Shown one piece after another: positions 34,218 to 44,655 of a DNA stretch of 64,000 nucleotides. Both the position numbers and the translations under genes were made by a program. How positions within the stretch are numbered: position 1 is the first letter of the stretch; the number at the start of each line of letters is the position of its first letter. The stretch is from Paramarasmius palmivorus (Eukaryota; Basidiomycota; Agaricomycetes; Agaricales; Marasmiaceae), in contig JAYKXP010000086.1 in NCBI GenBank assembly GCA_037176845.1, positions 1 through 64,000 of the forward strand. The letters run 5' to 3'. The notes beneath the pieces are model-generated. The model had not been told where the DNA came from, ran no database searches, and worked only from the letters and a program-made list of their open reading frames with translations.

Positions 34218-35092
34218 ATGAGCTCAAACAACAACAAGGATGGTGCTGTCGCAGGAGACACCGTCTTATTATTCGTCGATGTCGAACGCCAGATGCAGGT
34301 TCGTCCACGGTCTCATGATGATACTATCTAGGTCTGCTAATCATTACTCTCGAACAGGAGGACGTGAAGTACAGTACACTGCTGGCGCAGCTGTCTGCGA
34401 GCAAGAAGTACAGTAAAGCTTCCCAGAGTTTCCAATGGTACGCCGAATATCAGAGTACCTTGGAAACTCTTGGCTGGATTGCTGTCAAGTTTGCGTGAGC
34501 ATTACTCTAACCACTTGATCCAAGTTCAACTAAACAACTCTGAATTGTATATCTAGATTTGTCAACATCGGTGATGCAAAAGAGAAGGAATCAGCTGATG
34601 TAGTCGTACTTGAGACCGCGATGAGCTTTCTTAGTCGAAGCGGGTATGACGTATTCGAGAGTGGCGTCAAGGCTCTCAAAGAGCAATCCGAGCCCCGAAA
34701 GATTCTCAATCATTCGGCTATAGATGGAAAGGTTGCAGATTTCAGGATGGGCATCTGCACGTGAGAAAGGCCACGGGATCTTGAAAATGCGGTCGCTGAC
34801 AACTGTTGACAGCAACACTGGGGGGAACCCATCACTTCAACTTGGGTATTTCCACTATTCAGTTTCGAAGGACGTCGATGATGCAATGTTCTTTAAATGG
34901 GGTGATGGTGATGTGAAATTTACACAAGGTACTTATGTCCCCTTCTGACTCTTGCGTGTGTCTGATTCATCTTGGATAATAGGTAATCAAACTATGGTGT
35001 TGAACTCGAGTGTGTATGAGCAGATCAGGGACCCTGTTATCCAGAAACTTGGGCCTGCTATCAAGGAGTACATTAGGGAAATCAAGCTTTAA
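34218..35092 (+). CDS. Unrecognised five-exon protein, about 216 aa
   Basis: Exons: 34218-34298, 34358-34494, 34557-34760, 34813-34928 and 34983-35092. All four introns have GT..AG ends and keep frame, giving 216 aa. Without the 52-nt intron at 34761-34812 the frame meets a stop and appears shifted; splicing it restores FRMGICTNTGG. The protein is soluble-looking with no signal or membrane segment. Visible features are a helical start (EDVKYSTLLAQLSASKKYSKA), the stretch VVLETAMSFLSRSGYDVFESG, a beta-like centre (LQLGYFHYSVS, AMFFKW) and a helical end (VYEQIRDPVIQKLGPAIKEYI). It resembles an uncharacterised agaricomycete family to me, but I cannot name it. It is single copy here and lies between decayed modules. 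Confidence 0.75.
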
Positions 35093-38000
35093 GAGCACAG
35101 TCACTATAGCTTGAATTACATAACACAATAGTACTGCATCGAAATCGAAAAGAACAGTTAGGAATTACGCTGCCCCAATCGTCTCATGTCGTGTTTTTTG
35201 GTAACGGCTTTGTGGAATATCGGGTCATGGGGTGCGCGCACGAACCGTGGCACTATATTCTCATATAGAATTTACGCCTCAGCCAATATATACCAACACA
35301 CCCTGTGCTTTCCAGGAGCATCCCATAGTTGACGCCCCATCGAGACGTTGAAAAGAACACTAAAAGGGTTACTTCCAGTTGCATGTCTCACATACGTCGC
35401 ACTCTAACCCCAGCGGATCACTAATCAAAAGAACAGGAAAACGAACATGCCTCTCTCTCTGATCCACCATATGGAAGAGTGCCTTTCCTGGGGCCTGAAT
35501 GCGAGGTATGAAGGAAGGCGTATGGAGTGGCCTACAGGCGTTGGGATAGCGCTGTAATTTGTCTCAAATGGAAGAAGCGCGAGGACCAGGAATATCAAGG
35601 CTAGCTTCCCCGAGAATGGTTGAATGATGAAGCCAGATAGGTCGGCAATGGCACTCCTGCAACAAAACACGAGGTCAGCGATAATTTACAGATACCAAAG
35701 AGATCCGCTCTACTAATGTTTTGTGTTCTTGCGTTCACTAGAACTTCTTCGCACCCCATATTCATACTTTGATTTCATTCCCCAATCCAAACACCCCAAA
35801 CACCATTATGCGAATAGTATCCCCATGTATACAGGATCTATATGTCGTAACCGAATTCCGCGACGATAATGCATGTTCCTGGACTACGTTATGTGAGGTG
35901 CAGGTAGAGTGAGAAGTACTCAACTCTTTCTATTGTTCGAACCGAACTAAGAATGCATCAAACCGTTCTCCTCGTCTCCTCACTCAGTAACCGCCTCAAC
36001 GACAATCCCCCGGCTGACTATCCGCGCAAAACACAGAGTGGAAGTAGACATAGCGATGTGTGAAGGAAGACATGATCATGAGATAGTTTCCAGGGTTCTC
36101 CGACTTTTCCATGACGGCTGTTAGCGAGGCTATCTCGTAGTTTCTGGGTGATCTTATTGGTCCCAGGTGGCTTACAGGACCCACCAAGTGGGACGTGTCC
36201 CTGGACGGACAGTCACACAGTTCGGATAATGATTCTCAGTGATCATCACACGACATACCATGAAACGATAAGGCAAAGGACGCCATCGGGGTTGAGTCGA
36301 AAACGCAGCCTGTCCACGATATCGAATTCCGTAACGGGCTGCCAATTGCTGAAGTCAAATGATGTTATGAGGTGTAAAAGTGTCAGAAATCACTTTCACG
36401 TCGCGCTTGGGTCCGTTCCTAGAAAATGAGGCAGTAGAACGCCGGATCTCCCTGAATAGCTTTCGTGACGTTCACGATGAGATTATGGTTCCCAGCATTA
36501 ATTATGGTGTTCGAGTAGAGTACCTAGTTCATTTTGTACCCCTCGCCAGATTCCATCTTCTGTGTTCAGACCAGCTGTATGTATCAACATCATAATCCAG
36601 ATAATGCTTTGTACTATGCTTGCACGAAAACTCTATGGCGTTACTTTCGCACATCCACTAATTCTTTGCTCGTCGTCTCGTTCTGGAGCAGTTCGTGAGT
36701 CGTGCCATTGTTTTAAGATTGAAGCTCGGTCGACTCAGGTGAGAACCATTCTCTGACGTGTTGTGCTCCATATGTATTCATGACCTCTTATTTCAGATCC
36801 CGACAGGTTCCCTGATTCTGTTTGCTTCAATGGAATGAAAACTGCTATAGAAAGGTACGACTTCTTTCTGATCCATCTCCAACTAGACCGTAAGTGGCGA
36901 CCAAAGAATTGATTAAAGCACATCGCATTCAGACTCCCGAACATTGCTACTCAACGGAAGGAGGGAAAGTAAAGTTGCTATCGTGCTATTACCTCCATTT
37001 TGAATCAATCGGGGACTTGCCTGAATCACAAGTCCGAAATCACCACAATGGCTTCTGGCAACTGCGTTTAAACTTAGTTCTTTTCCCTGATGATACGCCA
37101 CTTTGGTCACGAGCTGAAGATATAGAACCATGGGTTGATTTCATTTGTCTTATTCGAGCATGCTTTAAGAACGATATCCCGTGTGTCTTCCTTACAGCAG
37201 GAGTACCCCCCATGTTATGACTTCATACACGTTGCAAATCACGAGAAGAATGCGTGTTCTTGAACTGTGTTCCGTGAAGGGCAGGTGGAGCGATGATAGT
37301 ATTGTAGCAACGCGAGCGGTAATCAGAACAGATACGGTAAGCAGACGTAGTCTTGACCTGCGGTATGAAATGTGAACTGGGAAGGAAGCGTCGGTAAGAG
37401 CCATACACAAACCCGTAATTTGAAGGTTAGAACCAATTGCAGACCACGACATTGAGTACCAATCCATATTCGAAAAGAGGGACAACCCGAAGTACTCACA
37501 TAACATACTACAGAAACGACGAAGAGCGGTACAGAGCTGAAGAGAGGATGTAAGCTAATAACAATCTCGAGGCACCACTAGAGTGGTACTAACCGAGCGT
37601 TCTACGGATATGGCAAAGGATGTGTTTGAACCTTCCTGAAGAGCTCTTGACCCCCCAATTTGTTTCATGGACGTTATAGTACTCACAAGGCACGAGGCAA
37701 TAGCGAAGGAAAGCTTGTCCGAACCGGAGGGGGGATGAAGCATGGAGCGTGTCCGTCTGCCCAAGGAAGTGTGCTGCAGAGGGAAGAAGGAAAGGGAGTG
37801 GGTGATGCAGCTTCCGAATTAGAGCTGGATGAGGTGAGGCGACGCTGTCACATCGGCAGTAGGAGGGGTTTAGTCGTCCCGGCATAGGGTATCTTCTTCG
37901 CTTGGAGTATATCTTCTCCCAGTATTAAACTGGCTTCTCATCACTGGTTCTTGTTTTTTGCTTCCTATAAGAAAGACGTGAGATAGATGGGCACGCGGAC

Positions 38001-38700
38001 CAATAGAAACCAACCAGGGGGTATAGAATCTTGCTGGGTGGATTTGGGTGGTAGCTTCCAGGAACCGAAAGGGAATATCAACGCGTCCCAACTGGAAGCA
38101 AACGTCAGCCGTATGGTCAAGGAAGAAATAGGTAAACCCACCTCTCGCGAGCGAAAGGAAATGTGCGGAACTAATCATGCGGAAGGAGAACGTAGAAGTA
38201 GGAGTGATTGTAGATGGGGGATCTTTAGGCGGAGAAGAGGGCGCATCTTCACGGGAAGACAGGTGGTGTCCGTGTTCTGACGAAAGATGTTAGCTGGGTC
38301 GGCGGCGACAAAGAAGTGAACGTACATATTGGACCCCATTCTGTAGACCTAGCCATTCGTGCTTCCATGGACCATACCGGATGAGAAGGAGGCGTAGTGT
38401 TCAGGATGAAATGCCTTGACTACCCATTCGTATTTTGTGTTTCAGAAGATCCTGATACCGCATGCTCTCATCGATGAGCTCGAAACTTTGGTGTCGAATA
38501 AAAACGAGAATGGAGGAGCGGAGTAAAACGCGTTTGTCACACTCGTCACTGTGGAGCAGAGCAAAACGTATTTTGTCACACACGTCACTGTAACCGTGTT
38601 CTAATCGGCCGAGTCGTCCGAAATTACCACGAGCAATCGGTACCTCGGATTCGCTACTTATTCCGCGGGACCCCATAATATGATACCTCTTGCATACCTC
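35093..38700 (-). pseudogene. Decayed membrane-protein-like block, copy M4, rearranged
   Basis: Copy M4 starts with a module-type 3' flank at 35310-35350, which is also the empty site for the 2471-3978 element. It keeps 'tgcctctctctctgatccac' (about 35450), the TACAG-(R)YPN patch (about 35548), 'gatgttagctgggtcgg' (about 38286) and 'GAACACTACGCCTCCTTC' (about 38390). It is split by about 1.0-1.2 kb of unrelated DNA at roughly 35990-37200. That DNA includes an inverted scrap of the transmembrane tail exon near 36100-36150 (RNYEIASLTAVMEKSENP on the minus strand). No functional gene is supported, except perhaps the frame at 36894-37220 (see findings). Confidence 0.45.
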
Positions 38701-39249
38701 TGCAAGAACAGGCGGTAACAAACCAAAACAGTAGGTAGTAGGGGATACAGGACTATCCGGGCGGAGTTTGTCGGAGTTTCTACGTAGTTTACAGGCGTTC
38801 TAGCACGTTGTACCTATTCTCAGTCTCATGCATCATGTTCCTTGTGCAGCGTACTCACTGAGTCGGGATTGCCCCGTCTCAATGTCCACTGTTGGAGGAA
38901 TACATAAATCATATGGCCATCCCACGGAGATTAGTGGTAGGCTCTATATGCTTTTACCCAAACGCTCATGAACATGAACAATAATACCTTTTATCAGTGA
39001 AGAGTTTGATCTGTAATCTCGACAAGACCGCAACGAATATAGTCATATTTCGGACAAGATTCACCTGTGTGTAAAATAACAATATTGTTTATAGTGAAGG
39101 TCTTCGAACTTGTACGGACTCGGATTCGTACTGCATCTCACACTTTCTGATTGCATCACAGCGTCTTCCCGAATAGGCTGGGGATAGCGCAGGTACCATC
39201 ACGGAGACTGCTGAGGTCCGCCAACCAACACAGTACCGTTTCCTGTAGT
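38701..39249. other. No gene seen
   Basis: The stretch has no conserved patch from the modules and no plausible spliced frame. The open frame at 39089-39346 on the minus strand overlaps the tRNA relic and is rejected. Confidence 0.4.
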
Positions 39250-39353
39250 CTCCATGGCCAGGATTTGAACCCAGCTCCTGCGCCAACATCGAGCACTTTA
39301 TTGGTGTTCGGGACTCGCCAGTGAGTATTAACCAATATACTATCATCCAATGT
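39250..39353 (-). pseudogene. tRNA-Asp-like relic
   Basis: 'ggccaggatttgaacccagctcctgcgcc' resembles the T arm and variable region. 'tgagtattaaccaatatactatca' resembles the D arm and 5' end of the intact tRNA-Asp genes. The acceptor stem and anticodon do not match. It occupies the expected slot between block M4 and the transmembrane gene at 40417. Confidence 0.5.
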
Positions 39354-40416
39354 GGGATGACTGCTTGACGGGACGATACACAATAGCACCAATATCGACT
39401 TTCGAAATTGAATACGGCTTCTGGGCTGGTTCACCTACACTTACATCTCAAAGACAAGCTCACCGTGGATTGACCAGCCTCACCTATTTGTCATTCAGGA
39501 TTCGACAGCTTAGGCTGTTTCATGCTGTGTTCTGCCACTTATCTCCGGTCACTGCACCTGGGGCTGGCTCCTGTTTTCGCAATTTTCTTTCCGCCATTTG
39601 GCATCAAAGCGGCGTATATAGGACAATTCCATGGCTTATTTTTACATAGACTTTGATTGTTTCGGGTTGTACAACCCGGAGCAATCAAAAACAACCTGGA
39701 ACGATCAGAGGAACGATCAGACCCCGAGGCACCCTTTTCCCGCAACCCATTGCCTGAAATCATTATTCCTCCAATCTTTATATATGATACACTGACCCAT
39801 ACTGATCTTTCTTGCCTCGGCAGGATCAACATGACATAGTATGTTGAAGACGGGCGAAGATTTGACTAGTCAACCTGACAATCTGGCTATCAACATGAAA
39901 AAAACGCTGATATTGACGACCATCAAAAATGCACGCCGAATCCGAACAGCCTAACAGCACAGTCTACGAGAGAAGATGGGAGTCGCTGTCTTCTGCTGTC
40001 TGCAGCTGAGTACACTGTCCATATAGCCATGTCACCATACAAAAACTTGTTCATTTCGCTTCGCCCAGACTTAGCTTGAAATCTCGACCCAAAAACATCG
40101 TGTTGGAGCTTTGAAGCCTGCGCCTCACACATATAAGCGTTATTGAACACATCAATCATCTGAGTCATGCATCACCGGGGCAGTGGGTACCTATAATTAT
40201 GGAGCTCGTGAAACAACCTGGGTCGCGGGGTGACATCTCCTGCCACATACTTATACGAGTCATGGCCCAGGATCACAGATTTTTGATTTCCCATCATTAC
40301 ATCTGCGCCTCGTACTTCTCCTCTTCCTTACTCCTCCTCCACTCCCTCTCACAGCGAGTTCAGCATTCTGGAGTGTATAAAAGTCTACCTCAGCATTCAA
40401 ATATTCACCGTCCGGG
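39354..40416 (+). promoter_or_regulatory. Upstream region of the 40417 gene
   Basis: The stretch 39354-40100 has no supported gene. It includes a small GATCGTTCC-type repeat near 39690-39720. From about 40080 it matches the leaders at 18540-18880 and 26770-27098 ('tggagctttgaagcctgcg', 'cctgccacata', 'cccatcatta'). A TATA element 'gtgtataaaag' at about 40373-40383 lies 34 nt before the ATG. Confidence 0.55.
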
Positions 40417-42023
40417 ATGTCAAGCGGTCAAGAGGTTACGCTCATTGTGGATGTCAATGATAGCAGCGCATCGTTCTCCGATGGATGGCAGGTCGTTGAA
40501 GATCCAGCTTGGTATGGCGGAAAGGCTGCATTTTATGATGCAAGTCACGGAGGGACGTCCAACGACTTTAACATGTCCTTTCACGGTGCGTCTCGTACTA
40601 ATAATGGCCATATTCATGATTTAGATGTATACTTACTCTCCAAAGGGACATCGATTTCGTTTTACGGAGGCGTTATATCATCCAAAGTGATGGGAGATGA
40701 CAACAATGGGATATTATTGTCGGGAAGGCCCGAGATAAGAACCGTCTGGTATCAATCACCGCCACTTCCTGATAAAAACCACGAGATCGCGACAAGGGAC
40801 AACAAATACGTTTACATTGACTATGCGCTTATCAAAGCTGGAAGGACGACTGACTTCTCTGCGCAAACCATCTTCGTCGATAATTCCAAGGAGGACGAAA
40901 TTCGGTATACCGGACAATGGTCAGCTAGCGTGGACGACATGTTTGCTCATAGTCCTCCAAACGTCACCGATTTACCCCTAATTTGGCAGGCTGCGAACCG
41001 TACCGCTAGTCGCAGCAATACAACTGGTGATTCCTTTGAATTTCGATTCTCAGGTAACCTATCTATCAGCTATGTTGTGACAAACTCAATTCATCCGACA
41101 GGGACTTCAATATCTGTTTATGGAATCCTTCCTCAGGCACAGAACTTTACCGTGGACTTTATTATGGATGATACTGTCCAAAGCAGGAAATATCCTCAGG
41201 AAGATTCATACGAATCCGATAACGCTATTAACTATAAGTTCTACGAGAATATGACGCTCAGCCCAGGAAGTCATACTCTCACAGTAAATGTTAGAGACTT
41301 CCTCGAAGGCTCTGCCTTCTGGCTCGACTATATCACGTACACACCCTCCTTCTCTTTCATTCATGAGAAGCCAACCTTCATCCGGAGTTCAGAGGATCAG
41401 CAATTGCCCCCAAGCTCATCACCAGTGTCGAAATCACTAGTATATGGACCCATTGGAGCGGTGGTTGGCAGCATAATTGCTGGTCTTATCGTGGTGGCTT
41501 GCGCCGTGGTTTTTTACCATCTTCGAACAAAGAGATCGGCATCGAGAGAAGACGGTGAGTATATTCTGTGTCGAGTCTCCCCAAATTCTGATCAAATTGC
41601 ATCACCTTAGCGCAGATCACCTCTGGTATTGAACCTTTCACGACACGTTTTGAAGGGGATTCAAAGCCAAGACCGACCAAGTGGAGAGAGTTGTTTCCAT
41701 CCGAGGACATAGAAAACCTGAACGACCAAATGGGCGAACGACCCCAACTTGAACCGCTGCGGATACCACAAAATATGGTTGAGATTCAAGAACGAAACGA
41801 CGAGATCGCTTTGCTCACAGCCCAAATGGAGCGCTCGGATGAACCATCACGCATAGAATTATATGCCACAATCAACATGCTCAGAACGGAATTAGAAAGG
41901 CTAGTGCGAGAGAATTCACCTCCCGAGTATTGGAGGAGCGATGTTGCCAATGTTGCTTCTGCTGGGAGGCCCAATTCACGCTCTGGGACACTTCCGTCCT
42001 ATGATGACGGGGAAGCGCCATAA
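40417..42023 (+). CDS. Single-pass transmembrane surface protein, two jelly-roll-like halves plus PY-motif tail
   Basis: Four exons: 40417-40585, 40646-41053, 41102-41554 and 41611-42023, giving 480 aa. Introns 1 and 2 (60 and 48 nt) are in frame and stop-free, so a 397-codon open frame runs from 40417 to 41610. Paralog alignment shows they are introns, since GTSISFYG and GTSISVYG must join to the preceding G. The membrane segment is IGAVVGSIIAGLIVVACAVVFYHL, with RTKRSASR after it. The tail keeps ELYATINMLRTELERLVREN, then PPEY and LPSY, and is longer by an ANVASAG insertion. Extracellular NRT, NTT and NMT sequons are present. It is intact and diverged from the 18881/27099 pair. Confidence 0.87.
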
Positions 42024-42502
42024 TATAGCTATTTTGCACGGAAAGACAGTAAAGGTAACGCCGAACCCAATCTCAATAAAGGTACCAATGTCGTTAATGA
42101 AATGTACAGCTAGTCTTTGGGATATTCGGTACAGATTGCGTACGACACACAAGTATTTCTCGCCATCTATCACGGTAGTACTTCTATGACAAATGTCAGC
42201 TTTCCTTCGACGTTACCCTTTGGACGTTGTGTTGCATCGGCACAAGTGGATGCACTGTGATAGCAAAGAAACGAATCAGATGGAATGTATAGGGTGCGGT
42301 ACGAAGTCCCATAGCTCCGGAAGAGGGGTTGTGGCTTCCCTGGACACGATTCCAAGTAGATGTCGCTGCACAGGGCGTCATAGTTCATGAAATCCTAATT
42401 TCGCAAATAGCTAGTGTTGTACATGTAATTCAGCATCATGAGTATCATCTCTATGATGGATATCAAGTACTAGAGTACAGCCCACTCTACTTCTCCCAGT
42501 AA
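42024..42502. other. Intergenic, no gene seen
   Basis: This lies between the convergent ends of the transmembrane gene and the first small secreted gene. Three overlapping open frames of 60-80 codons (42170-42390) contradict one another and have no paralogs. Confidence 0.5.
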
Positions 42503-42980
42503 CTACTTATTGTAGTAGCAGATATAGTGGTTTCCACATGGGTTATTCTTTGCTTTGCCGTAGTTGAAGCGCCATCGGTTCCTTCATGATCAAGATGCAG
42601 TCAGCAATCAACCCAAATTGCGAACAGCAAACCAACTTACCCTTCGTCTACCATGTCGTCGGGGTTACCCCAGCTCTTGTCACCGTGACGTTGGCCCTTC
42701 TTGGGAATATAGCAGATGTCTAACAAAGGGATGTCAGGCGGCAGTCCCTCAAAATACATTCGTTATACTTACAGTGTCCGGGACAAGCGTTTGGATGCCC
42801 ATTGGTAGATCCAAAGTTAAGCTTCCAACGGTCACCTTGGTCGACTACAAGGTCTGGATTGCCGTACGAAGTCTCACGTTTGGTGAGAACGTTCAACTCG
42901 TCGTCGGGAGTGTCGGTAGGCGCGCCAATAACCCCTATAGCGACGGTGGCAAGAGTAAGGAAGATGGTCGTGAACTTCAT
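42503..42980 (-). CDS. Small secreted two-repeat cysteine protein, copy 1
   Basis: Minus-strand exons: 42980-42773, 42719-42641 and 42581-42503, giving 121 aa. Residues 1-20 form a signal peptide (MKFTTIFLTLATVAIGVIGA). Residues 21-35 are an acidic propeptide ending LTKR, a Kex2-type dibasic site. The mature 86 residues contain two homologous halves, each with the pattern GNPD-x2-VD-x-G-x-RW-x2-N-x-G followed by C-x3-HYIC-Y, so four cysteines as two C-x5-C pairs. The halves are joined by a basic linker PKKGQRHGDKS that could be cut again. The upstream frame extending to 43109 is leader, because the shared start is MKFTT. Function unknown; size and processing suit a secreted effector, antimicrobial or signalling peptide (inferred). 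Confidence 0.88.
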
Positions 42981-44177
42981 GACTGTGGAAGAGCAAAGAA
43001 CAGGAGGCTGCTGGATACTGAAGGATTGTAATGCGAAACCATCCTTATATATGCACGTCAAGGTTCGACTTGGCAAGTGGCTAGCGGTATCGGCTATGCA
43101 GTTCAACATGCTTTAGACACTCTCATTATGTGAAGTACAGTGTGCATATAACCAGCCAAGGTTAATAGGGTACAGCCGCAATGCTTGTCATTGCATTAGC
43201 GCTCATCTCCAGTCGGCTCTAACCGTTCCAGACCCCCCACCGTGAATGTTTACCACCAGGCGAGTGACTCTCAGTGCTATCGTTACGGGTCACCTGGGGG
43301 AATGTCCCGTGAAACCCATTCTGAAACGTGGGCGCTGCTAGTCAATCCGTGCGCAGAGGTTTAGGCTGAGAGTTTGCAATTGAAATAGTACGTCTGTGCA
43401 TATACATCCAGTCATTCGTATTGGAAGCTTCTGTCAAAAGTAACTTCGTTGATTAATCGTGTCAGACTCATGATGGTAATGTCGTGTCTTCTCAAGCTTC
43501 TCGCCATCTCTTCCTTCTTTTCATATCTATCTGCAAGTAAATAAGCTGCGGCGAATGATCGAACCATGTTCAGAACGAAAGGTACATTGTATAATCGTAT
43601 AACGCGGAACAAAAGAACTATGGGCGTTCCGAACGTTCTAGATCAAAGTAAGGATGCGCAAAGCGATTCCTAATTTAGGCTTATTAAACCGATGAGTTAC
43701 ATGTCGATCAACCATAGGGCGTTACCAGAATACTATAGGCAAGCGGGGCGCGATGTGATGGAATAGTATTCACAGTGTACATCGATATCCGTGATCATTA
43801 CCAGTTGGTAGCTTATACCACGGCGTAGTGCCGCATCACGTAACCTGAGCGTACAAGCAGGGCTTTACAATAACGTGTTATTCCTACTTCGTCGAACGGT
43901 TTACTGACTTGGAGGTGTATTGATGGTGTACATCGATAGATTCTGTGGTCATTACCAATTGATAGATCGTCCCACGGATGTGAGAGCAGTGCCACATCAA
44001 TCTGCGACTGACATATCGACAGTTCACTACATCAAAAGCCTTCGGTTTCGTCCCATTTTACGCGTTGATCAATGTATTAAAGCACACACATTCTTCTCGA
44101 GTTGTATTACATCATATTAAATATCATCACTGATAAATATCCAGTACCACCTTCAACCAGGCTTCGAGTTCTCGCAA
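42981..44177 (-). repeat. Promoter of copy 1 and duplicated intergenic unit
   Basis: A TATA element, TATATAAGGAT (minus strand, 43041-43052), lies about 60-70 nt upstream of the copy 1 start. The block at about 43263-43345 ('ggtcacctgggggaatgtcccgtgaaaccca') and 'aacgcggaacaaaagaactatgggcgttccgaa' (about 43600) recur upstream of every copy. Within this interval, about 43765-43900 and 43915-44010 are two tandem versions of one segment ('gtacatcgata', 'tcattacca.ttg'). No further gene is supported. Confidence 0.65.
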
Positions 44178-44655
44178 TTACTTGTTGTAGTAGCAGATAT
44201 AGTGGTTTCCGCATGGGTTATTCTTCGCCTTTCCATAGTTGAAGCGCCAACGGTTCCTTCGTGTTCGAGTCAGAGTCAGCTACCAATCGAAATCACGAAC
44301 AGGAGGTAACTTTACCCTTCATCAACCATATTGTCGGGATTACCCCAGCTCTTATCTCCATGACGGTTGCCCTTCTTCGGAATATAACAGATGTCTAACA
44401 AACAAACGTTAGCCGTTAGTGTCTCGAAATACACTTGTGATACTTACAGTGTCCGGGACAAGCGTTTGGATGTCCTTTGGTAGACCCAAAGTTCAGCTTC
44501 CAACGGTCACCTTGGTCCACTACAAGATCTGGGTTTCCGTACGAAGTCTCACGTTTGGTGAGGACGTTCAACTCGTCGTCGGGAGTGTCGGTAGGAGCGC
44601 CAATAACACCGACAGCGACGGCGGCAAGGGTAAGGAAGATGGTTGTAAACTTCAT
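44178..44655 (-). CDS. Small secreted two-repeat cysteine protein, copy 2
   Basis: Minus-strand exons: 44655-44448, 44394-44316 and 44256-44178, giving 121 aa. It has the same signal, TKR propeptide end and two halves as copy 1. It differs at a few positions, for example GSTKGHP for GSTNGHP, a GNRH linker for GQRH, and DNMVDEG for DDMVDEG. All four cysteines and both HYICY ends are kept. The TATA element at 44720-44731 and the 3' tail 'attaaatatcatcactgataaatatcc' (about 44113-44141) are shared with copies 3-5. No defect is seen. Confidence 0.88.

Noticed and set aside
34724..34948. Apparent frameshift and premature stop in the 34218 gene
   Set aside because: An intron with GTGAG..GACAG ends at 34761-34812 removes the stop and restores an unbroken frame, so a pseudogene call is unnecessary.
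40417..41610. Single 397-codon exon model
   Set aside because: Paralogs need introns at both G|TSIS sites; the frame is open through them only because both introns happen to be multiples of three without stops.
42720..43109. Longer start (129 codons) for small secreted copy 1
   Set aside because: The upstream residues cover the TATA element and leader and are not shared by all copies, whereas MKFTT/MKLTT plus a signal peptide is.
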